Origin: Proteles cristata cristata
Lineage: Eukaryota; Chordata; Mammalia; Carnivora; Hyaenidae
Reading direction: 5' to 3'
Length of the DNA stretch: 64,000 bases
NCBI GenBank assembly: GCA_017311185.1
Contig: JAESUZ010000480.1
Span: forward strand, 682,001-746,000
A program made the position numbers and the translations under genes. The notes beneath the pieces are model-generated. The model was not told the DNA's origin and searched no databases. It saw only the letters and a program-made list of their open reading frames with translations. Positions 56,110-64,000 of this stretch are shown in pieces (within the stretch, counting starts at the first letter, position 1; every line of letters starts with the position of its first letter).

Positions 56110-58277
56110 GATCATTACATATATGTGTCTGAAATATGTAACATTAATTCTAAACAAATATCCGTTGGAAGGACAAATCTAGAAGATAGAAGCTTGTTTT
56201 TATTCTGAAATTTAAAAATTATTTGACTATGAGTAAAATGCCGATGGACTGAAAAAGTCTACATTATTAATTATGTATATGTTTCATTATGTGAAACACA
56301 ACAGAGGTATCAGAAAAATGAAATAAATGTTCCCTAAAGGACTTCAACTCTTCTCTATGGAAGCAATGAATCTCTCATGTTCATACCTTATAAGAATCCA
56401 TTTTGGCATCTATTAACCAATCTTTTTAACTTGTTTTGGTATGTTGATACAGATTGTTTATCCAAGAATTTTAAACATATCAAGAATGAATGATTTAATA
56501 GATATTAATTTTAAGAGTTACAAATGGATATTAGTTCATGAAAGCTAGAATGCAACATGGCAATATAGTATAATAATACTAAAAGCTTATTTTTATATGA
56601 TTCATTCTGTTATTCCTTTTAACTAGAAGAATGATGCTTAGTATTTTCTTCCTGAGGCAATACACTCAGCAAATATTAATTGTGATATGTAGAAAAAATA
56701 TAAGAAAACTTAAAATCTGGGAGGGAGCTTCACTCTTTTAAATTCAGAACAGATATATATAAGATTTACTATTCAGGACACTACATAACAAAGTATCATA
56801 TAATTCTTACATGGTTTTAGGCACACTGAGCATAAAGAAGACCTACTTTTAACAAATCTCTTGGAAAAGGCATTTGTGATGTAACATTATGTCCTCCTGA
56901 AAGCCCTATAGTCCCCTGACTGATACATTATTTGTACATCTATCTTTCAGACCCTCCTACACAATGTAAAACATATAAGCTCTGCTTTTAAAAAAAAAAT
57001 GTCAATACCTACTAATTGCTTCCTGAGTAGGTTTTGGTGTTATTTCAATGAAAGGTATAATTTAGCAAACAGATTTAGCAAGCAGCAGATAAAACAATTA
57101 GTACAAAGATCTTTTGTGAAAGAAGTGGCTGGCAGTACACCCGCAGTGAAGGCTGAATTTGTAATTTAGAAAACAGATTTAGCAAGTGGCAGATACAACA
57201 ATTAGTTTAAAAATCTTTTTGTGAGAGAAAGAGCTCACAGAATAGGAGGAAGAAGACACATTTGCATAAAAATGATATGTCAATTTCACTGAAAGCAAAT
57301 AATTTTTCCTCCCCACCTCTTAATCTTTTCTTTTCCTCATGATTTTCTTTTTCCTCAGATATTGCAAGGTGGTCAAGTCACTAGAGTATTTCTAAAGTCA
57401 TGACATGAGCAATATTGCCTCATGTAGTAGACCCACCACATTTTTAATGAATAACAACCATGATTCACAAGGCCACAATATCTATTGGGTTATGCAAGAA
57501 AATGTGTGTTTCCCTTTTCCCTAATGGGTCTATGCCCCCTTGATTATAGCTTCGACTTTTTAGATAGAAGTGATATGTTAGTGATAATTAAAAAAATTAG
57601 AAACTCAAACCAATGTGGACTTACAGTAACTACCTATGATATCATTCATTATTAGAGTTCTCATATGGAAGCAAAAACAAAAATAAAAACAAAAAAAACC
57701 ATTAAAATTGTAAAAATGGATCAAAGAACAGATTCACAGTAAGTTTCACTGGGTTGCATTAGATTCAAATGTCTTCCTCTTAGGAAACAATGTTAGTGTT
57801 GTGAATGCTAGATCCTCAGGGATAGGGCACTGTGCAACTCTTAGATTACACTCTATCAAGGAACCCCTGTCAGAAACCAATGAGATCCATTAAAGCAAGA
57901 GGCCCCGCTCAGCAAGGAAAGGCCTTACTGGTTGATGTTAAGCTACTGGAAAGTGTGCTACATAAGCTGATGAGAAGACCTCCACAACTCTGACTGTTGC
58001 CATGGACCTCTCTTGACATTTACATTTACAAAGTCATTGGGTTTTTGTCATATTAAACAACTTACTGATTTCAGACAGACTGTGTCAGACCCTCAGGTTT
58101 AAAGTTATTTTGTTTCATTTTCATAAGTCTATTGCCAATAACCAACCACTCTTGTATGTTTAAACATCAAGCCCTTGGAGATGCTGCTGCAATTTTTTAT
58201 CCTTGCTCCAGCTCACAAACAATAAGAAAGAGCTCATGGTCCTAGACTGTTTATAAAATAAATGTTGCACAACACTT
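56110..58277. other. Unassigned DNA with a degenerate tandem duplication
   Basis: No gene or named repeat. An A-run lies near 56990, a diverged 104-bp-period duplication at 57061-57240 and an A-rich CAAAAA patch at 57672-57700. 57700-58150 is less AT-rich but unrecognised. Confidence 0.45.
57061..57240. repeat. Old tandem duplication, period about 104 bp
   Basis: TTTAGCAAACAGATTTAGCA (57061 on) and TTTAGAAAACAGATTTAGCA (57165 on) start two copies. Each continues into GCAGATA(A/C)AACAATTAGT and ATC(T)TTTTGTGA. Several substitutions and small indels separate them, so the duplication is old. Confidence 0.85.
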
Positions 58278-58291
58278 ACAAATGATGTTTA

Positions 58292-58486
58292 GGAACACCT
58301 GCGTGGCTGTCAGTTAAGTGTCTGATCTTCCCTCAGGTCCTGGTCTCACAGTTCGTGAGTTCAAGCCCTGCATTCAGGCTCTGTGCCGACAACTCAGAGC
58401 CTGGAGCCTGCTTTGGATTCTGTCTCCCTCTCTCTCTGCCCCTCCCCCACTCATACTCTTTCTCTCTAAAATAAATAAAATATTAT
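58292..58486 (+). mobile_element. tRNA-Lys SINE, first of a head-to-tail pair
   Basis: GGAACACCTGCGTGGCTGTCAG (small deletion in the A box), GTTCGTGAGTTCAAGCCC, GACAACTCAGAGCCTGGAGCC, CT-rich part and ATAAATAAAATATTAT tail running into the next SINE. ACAAATGATGTTTA (58278-58291) resembles ACAAATGTTTATTT after the second copy (58734 on). Confidence 0.92.
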
Positions 58487-58733
58487 GGGGCACCTGGGTG
58501 GCTCAGTTGGTTGAGCCTTGGACTTTGGCTCAGGTCATGACCTCACGGTTTGTGAGTTCCAGCACCACGAGAGGCTCTGTGCTGACAGCTAGCTCAGAGC
58601 CTGGAGGCTGCTTCAGATTCTGTATCTCCCTCTCTTTCTGATCCTCCCCTGCTCACATGCTCTCACTCTCTCAGAAATAAATCTAAAAAAATTTTTTTTA
58701 AATAAATAAAACATTAAAAATTGTTTTAAAAAA
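58487..58733 (+). mobile_element. tRNA-Lys SINE, second of a head-to-tail pair
   Basis: GGGGCACCTGGGTGGCTCAGTTGG, GTTTGTGAGTTCCAGCACC (decayed B box), GCTGACAGCTAGCTCAGAGCC, CT-rich part, then a long AAATAAATAAAAC/ATTTTTTTT mixed tail. Confidence 0.93.
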
Positions 58734-58747
58734 ACAAATGTTTATTT

Positions 58748-60784
58748 ATGTAACTCTACAATTGAAATATTTTCACTTTATTCAATTCAGAAAATTCCTT
58801 GTACAAAAAATCCCTTGCACATTCTTATTCAATTTCCACCTTCATTTGTTACACATATGCACTCTAGAATTCTGCTTTGTGTTGTTCAATGATCCTGTTT
58901 TAAATGTTTGTTCATATTTGCTATTCTCAAAAGGGTATTGACATTTTTTTTCTTTAGGAGGCTTTCCAGGCAATAAAGTCTCTGGTGCAGCACTCTGTCA
59001 CTGTAGTGTGAGAAGCACCTTAGATAATAGGTAAGAAAATGGGCATGATTGTGTTCAAATAAAACTTTATTTGCAAAAGCATGTGACACAGATGATTTGG
59101 CTCACACTAGCCATATTTAGACAACCCTTAATTTAGGAAATCACTAATTAGTGTTAAGTTGTGTATATGCATTCATACTATGTTCATTCTGAAGAAGTTT
59201 TATGGACCAAATGTTTAGAGAATAATTTCTCACTCTAGGTCAACTCCAATAAATATTTGGTATTGAATAACAATTATTTTTCAAAACATTACTCCAGATT
59301 AGTGAAATATCTTCCAACTCTTCTGATATTAGGTGGCAGTAGAGAAAATAATTTTATTTAAAAATGATATATTATAAAATGTAAGCTTATGATAGATCAG
59401 ATGATGTATATCATATATTACATATTTATATATAGTACAATTTCAAATTACTTCAATTTTCAGTTTTTATTTACATAATCATTAAACTTTGAAATAGAGA
59501 CATTGGAAACAAAATCTTATAAAAATAAATTAATTCAAACACCATATTGCACAAAAAAGAAACTGAAAGCAATAATGCCACATATAGTTCTAGAAAAAAC
59601 AAGATTTGGATCTCATTTCATTTAGTCCTTATTGTAATTTAAATATTTTGGGGGAAAATTTGCCACTTTTTCTTCCAAAAAATTAGTTTCTGATGTAGCA
59701 TAAATTCTATCAGTCAACAATTTGCATGGCCAAATACACTACTTACTAATTGACATAGTAATATAGTTGTTTATTAAATGTTGAAATCCATAATCTATAT
59801 TTTGACATAATTGCATGTAAAATTAATTATTAAATGCTGATAAGCATATATTGAATTCATACAAATTAAATTCTTCCCCTATGTTTATGATTTCCCTTTG
59901 TTAGTGAGATTTTATGACTGGAGATGACTTCTAATATAGCAAAAGAAATCTGCTGTAGCTTGCTTATTGCTTATATAGTGTTTTGGATTGGTGTTGTATT
60001 TTTGTACTTAATATTTTATATTATATATTATAGACATGATTTTTGGTGATAAATTTGCCCTAGAAAATGGCTAAATCAAGTATCAGAAGACGTAGACATT
60101 AATGTTAGAATATTACTGTTAACTAATAATGAAAACAATCAGCTCATTCAACATTTCCATAATCGACATTTTAGGTAAGCATAAGAAATATTCCTTCATT
60201 TGAGATTCATAAATTAAAAGTTAAATTGTAGGTGATATCAATACTTACAAATATAAACCACAGAAACAATTATTTCATTTAATCGATTCAATAGCTGGTC
60301 CATATGATTTAAACATGCATAGTATCAAAAGTTGAATAGTGCTACTGTTCACATAGAGAGTTATTTACAAACTAACCACTCTGAAATTTACTAAGAATAA
60401 ATTCTTTAGCTCAAAATAATTATATTTCCCAAATGACCAGGAGTATGAATCTTTGATGATCTTAATAATAGTGGAAATAGTTAGTGCATTCACCTATTTT
60501 TTATCTAATTTAGTGCTCTATTTCTTCAAGTCCAAAGTCCACTGGTTCTTCAGTTGTAGCACAAGATTGTGAAGTCATAATTTTTGCCTCATTGCAAAGA
60601 CTCCATCAATTTTCAGTACTCCTTTAGCACTTTATTATTCTCATATGATATTATTGTTGTTTTGTTATAAATATTCATATGTGTATTTTACCTCTCCTGC
60701 TAAACTCAGTGATCATAGAGAATCCATATGGTACTCTATTTATATCTAGTATTCTGTTCATTTACTTCAACAGTTATTTAACTT
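58748..60784. other. Unassigned AT-rich DNA with a possible hAT-type scrap
   Basis: At about 58980-59135, GTGTTCAAATAAAACTTTATTTGC, GATTTGGCTCACACTAGCC and TAGACAACCC resemble one end of an old hAT-like (MER-type) non-autonomous DNA transposon (GTGTTCCAATAAAACTTTATT...GGATTTGGCCCGCAGGCC). The rest is AT-rich with no recognised element. Confidence 0.4.
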
Positions 60785-60787
60785 TGG

Positions 60788-61235
60788 CACACTAAATAAT
60801 GCCCCTCCAAGGATGTCCATTCTTAATCCTCAGAACCAATGAATATATTACTTTACATGGCAAAGGAACATTGCAGATGTAATTAAATTAAAGATTGAGA
60901 TGAAGAGACTTCTTGGGTTACCCAGGTGGGCTCAGTGTAATCACATATGTCTTTATGACAGGGAAGCAAGGGATTGGAGTCAGAGATTTGAAGATGCTAA
61001 TCTGATACTTTTGAAAATAGAAGATGGAGCCATGAGCCAAGGAATACAGGTAGCCATTAGAAGCTAGAAAAGGTGAGGAAACAGATTCTCAGAGTCTGTA
61101 GAAGGAAGGCAGTTCTACCTTGATTTTAGGACTTGTGACCTCCAGTACTGTATGATATCAAATTGTGGTCTTTGAAACCGCAACCCACTAACTTGGTGAT
61201 AGTATTTTAGAGCAGCAATAAAAAAAAACTAATAC
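60788..61235 (+). repeat. Ancient LTR-like repeat (MaLR-like)
   Basis: AATAATGCCCCTCCAAGGATGTCC, ATGGCAAAGGAACATTGCAGATGT, GGTGGGCTCAGTGTAATCAC, GAGCCAAGGAATACAGG, ACTTGTGACCTCCAGTACTGTATG and GAGCAGCAATA...ACTAATAC keep the full order of a well-known old mammalian repeat with an ERVL-MaLR-like LTR plan. Same family as 25741-26170 and 29957-30562 in the other orientation. Non-coding. Confidence 0.6.
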
Positions 61236-61477
61236 ATTAACTGTATTTAATCTGTATATCTTTATATGAGCATCAATTTATATATACATATGTATTTATA
61301 ATACATATATCTATGTATCTACCTACATGATTTAATAAGTGATTTGACTTGCAAACCATTTTCCATTTGGGGTGAGTTGATTTTAGGCATGTTCTGAGTA
61401 AATACTGTTGAGTGACTCATAATATTCATTGCAACAATAGCAAACCTGTTGTTTCCTTAATGTATGCATTAAGGAAT

Positions 61478-61509
61478 TTTTAATTTTTTAATGTTTATTC
61501 ATTTATTAA
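61478..61509 (-). mobile_element. Detached tail of a nested SINE
   Basis: TTTTTAATTTTTTAATGTTTATTCATTTATT looks like a SINE tail side whose body continues after the inner copy, at 61701. AATGTTTATTCATTT and AATGGTTATTTACTTT at the two joints may be the inner target duplication. Confidence 0.55.
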
Positions 61510-61700
61510 AAATTTTTTTACATTTATTTATTTTTGAGAGACAGAGAGCAAGCGGGGTAGTGGCAGAGACAGAAGGAGATATAGACTCTAAAGTAGGCTC
61601 CAGGCTCTGAACAAGCTGTCAGCACAGAGCCCGATAAACTGTGAGACCAAGACCTAAGCTAAAGTTAGAGGATCAACTGACTGAGAGAGCCAGGTGTCCC
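61510..61700 (-). mobile_element. tRNA-Lys SINE, inner copy of a nested cluster
   Basis: AAAAATTTTTTTACATTTATTTATTTTTGAG, GTAGGCTCCAGGCTCTGAAC, a deletion where GGGGCTCGAACCC should be (GCCCGATAAACTGTGAG) and a head with GAGAGAGCCAGGTGTCCC. Old copy. Confidence 0.88.
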
Positions 61701-61896
61701 ATTAATGGTTATTTACTTTTGAGAGAGACAGAGCATGAGCAGGGTAGGGACACAGAAAGGGAGACAAAGAATCTGAAGTAGGCTCCAGACTCAGCAGTCA
61801 GCACAGAGCCTGATGTGGGGCTCAAACTCATGAACTATGAGATCATGACCTGAGCTGAAGTCCAACACTTAACCAACTGAGCCATCCCGGTGACCC
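61701..61896 (-). mobile_element. tRNA-Lys SINE, outer copy of a nested cluster
   Basis: GTTATTTACTTTTGAGAGAGAC, GTGGGGCTCAAACTCATGAAC, ATCATGACCTGAGCTGAAGTCC and head GAGCCATCCCGGTGACCC. Its tail may be the fragment at 61478-61509. Confidence 0.88.
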
Positions 61897-63534
61897 AAAA
61901 AATGAAGGACCTTTGAAGAATGAGAAATATATGCTAGACTAAGATGGATGGCAGAAGAAAAAGTTACGACAGAAGATAAGCTATTCTTATTACTATTCTC
62001 ATTTAGGTAAACTCAATACATGGAGAAGGAAGTGTAGAATTAGAGAGTTAAGAAGATACCAGATTGTTATCATTACTGTACAAACTAAATTAGAAAATTT
62101 AACTTTATAGAAAGCTGTTGAGGGTCACTGAAGACTTCTATGATCAATTAATATAAAATGAAAAAACCAGAGACAAGTAAAATGCTTAACTAGAAATATT
62201 GAGCCTTCATTAAAATGGTGGTGTTTCCATTTATTGAAATTATTAAAGTGATGGATTCTGTGGGTTAAAGAATCTAGTTTAGGAAGGAATTTGAAATAGT
62301 ATTTTATGAAATATAAATGTTGAGTTATGATAGTTGTGCTAGGGATGTGAATAGGAGAAGAAAAATCTATGTGCCCTTAAGGAAAACCTGAGAAGCTGCA
62401 AAAGTGGCTGTGCAAAAGCTTGTTTTGATTGTAGACCTACCAGATAATCCATCAAGGAGCATACCCCTTCAATGATCAAGGGTTCTTCAACCAAGGAATG
62501 CCAGACATTACATGCACATCTATCATAAAAGATTACAGACTTTCTCAGTTACAGCTGACACATAAATTTTCACCCAACCACTCAACCTTAGCTTTGTTCA
62601 ATTCCTTACTCACAATTTTTGCATCAGGAAGTGATGAAACACCTGTTAGCTGCATAAAGCTGTTTCCTTCAGGAGCCCTTCTATTTATGAACAGAAATGC
62701 TGTACCCCAAAAAAAGGGAAGTAAGATTGTGATTGTTTTGATTGTCAGATGACATTGACAAATTGGTATGATGGGGACTAGCAATAAGCTTAACTGTCCT
62801 TTTGGCTTAATGAGGATTCTGATCTCATAATTTATTTCTGCTCTCTGATCTGCCAAATGAAATGTGAGGTCACAAAAGAGAGATGAATAATATTTCATGA
62901 TCACTATGCATTTAATATATTCACTAGGCGGGGTTATGATATGACTTTACACTGCCACAGAATGGTGTAACTGTCATTTGATTTAAGCAATCAGTTAAAA
63001 TATTAGAACAAAGTCTCACAACTAACTCACTAAATTAAGAAAACAAGTCTTTTGTTATTTTAATAGATCTAAATAAGTGCTGGGTTTTGAATTATGGTTA
63101 ATTAAAAAGACTAATGTTGATAGAACATTCAAAAGATAATGGGGAATAAAGATCAGCAATGCCTTAAAAAAGAAGAGAGAAAAGAAGAGGAAACGTTTCC
63201 ATGAAGTTGTACAACTATATTTTGAGAATCTATAAGAATTTCTTAGTTCATGGGCTTCCAATGTTGGAACCTACAGTCATTTCTGTAAGAACCAAACAGA
63301 TGACAAGAATAGGTATAGCAACATGAACCATTTTTATTTTCTGAAGATAATCCTTTTCTATATTTAACTGATTCTTCATTTTTAATTAATAAAATGTTTT
63401 ATACAATAAAAACTTAAAAGAGTTGGATATTTTTGGATGAGTAGTGATGAAAATTATAATCTGAATTTGCTACAGTTAAGATTTTCTTACCTTTTTTCTA
63501 TTTTCTTCTTTGCCATTAATAAAGTCTATTTTCC
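61897..63534. other. Unassigned DNA
   Basis: Overlapping frames of 84 codons (plus, 62498-62752) and 119 codons (minus, 62545-62904) occur. Neither resembles a protein I know and they lie opposite each other, so I do not call a gene. Confidence 0.4.
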
Positions 63535-63630
63535 TGTGTTCTTAAACTCTCCCTTGTGCATAGTACCTACCAAATGCCTGCCACACTGTATGTGCTCAAT
63601 ATCTGCTGTTTGAATAAGTTGAATGGACTG
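63535..63630 (+). mobile_element. LINE-2-like 3' end
   Basis: GTGCATAGTACCTACCAAATGCCTGCCACACTG and TGTGCTCAATATCTGCTGTTTGAATAAG match the LINE-2/MIR end TAGTACCTAGCACAATGCCTGGCACATAG...GTGCTCAATAAATATTTGTTGAATG. Only this end is recognisable. Confidence 0.5.
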
Positions 63631-64000
63631 CAAGATATTTAATAAATAGAACAACTGTTTCAGAAAACTTATAAGGAAAAGACCAAGAACTCAAATTTGG
63701 CAAGCATCTTTGTAATGGTTTTGTATCATCGATAGCAAAAAAATTATATTACAAATTAGCAAATGACTTGCAAAAGTATACAGGATACAGTTTTTCTGAT
63801 TTTCTTTTGATAGCTTGCATTGATAACCTCTTTATTATCAGTTTTGTGTAATTCTCATTTCCTCAGATTCAACATTTGCATTCAGGCTGTGTTGAAATAT
63901 AGAAGATACTTATACCAGATAAGATCATTAATGCATTGAAGGTTTCCAATTTTAACTATAGCCGGATATGAATTTAGTCATTCCTAGAGTATTAGTGGGT
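63631..64000. other. Unassigned AT-rich DNA at the window end
   Basis: Nothing recognised. Confidence 0.45.

Noticed and set aside
62545..62904. 119-codon minus-strand frame, with an 84-codon frame opposite
   Set aside because: Neither translation resembles a family I know, and there is no splice, start-context or conservation evidence available.
1..64000. A previously undescribed multi-gene system
   Set aside because: No intact coding region of convincing length, no gene cluster and no operon-like layout; the content is explained by mammalian retroelements, microsatellites and unassigned AT-rich DNA.

Overview
The window is mammalian and almost certainly felid nuclear DNA. It is AT-rich and packed with interspersed repeats. 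About 45 copies of a tRNA-Lys-derived SINE carry the head GGGGCGCCTGGGTGGCTCAGTCGGTTAAGCG, a B box (GGTTCGAGCCC), then GGCTCTGTGCTGACAGCTCAGAGCCTGGAGCC, a CT-rich stretch and an AATAAA-bearing A-tail. That is the CanSINE of the cat lineage (SINEC_Fc type); dog and bear/mustelid relatives have a different middle section. No bacterial or viral gene organisation, no rRNA, no functional tRNA gene and no CRISPR array is visible, and no intact protein-coding gene can be supported. The stretch reads as a gene desert or a large intron.

Layout. 1-1735: antisense LINE-1 with the ORF2 endonuclease region and upstream sequence, carrying a young SINE. 1737-10.6 kb: mostly unassigned AT-rich DNA with scattered SINEs and one ancient LTR-like repeat. 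10.6-11.6 kb: 3' end of an old L1. 11.6-19.7 kb: unassigned sequence, SINEs, a TA/TG-rich tract and a possible LINE-2 remnant. 19.7-21.3 kb: a 5'-truncated carnivore L1 3' end split by a SINE. 21.3-28.3 kb: unassigned sequence, an LTR-like repeat, an AT-rich tract and a dimeric SINE. 28.4-29.95 kb: antisense L1 ORF2 split by two SINEs, then another LTR-like copy. 31-42.3 kb: the SINE-densest part, including a mosaic of old L1 pieces (37.2-40.3 kb). 43.8-44.2 kb: a recent 203-bp tandem duplication. 48.6-50.1 kb: a decayed processed pseudogene of phosphoglycerate kinase 1 that includes 3' UTR. 50.5-53.3 kb: TTCC and ATCT microsatellites and a LINE-2 remnant. 53.3-64 kb: unassigned DNA, two head-to-tail SINE pairs, an LTR-like repeat, a nested SINE cluster and a LINE-2-like 3' end.

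The pieces do not form a pathway. They record repeated retrotransposition by L1 machinery, which also mobilised the SINEs and made the PGK1 retrocopy. Many insertions are datable relative to each other through target-site duplications (TSDs): SINE into L1, SINE into SINE tail, SINE into microsatellite. I found no convincing undescribed functional system. The most interesting items are structural: a SINE dimer under one TSD pair, three SINE pairs under shared outer TSDs, the 203-bp duplication and the PGK1 retrocopy. Family names are assigned by recall of consensus features, without a database search.
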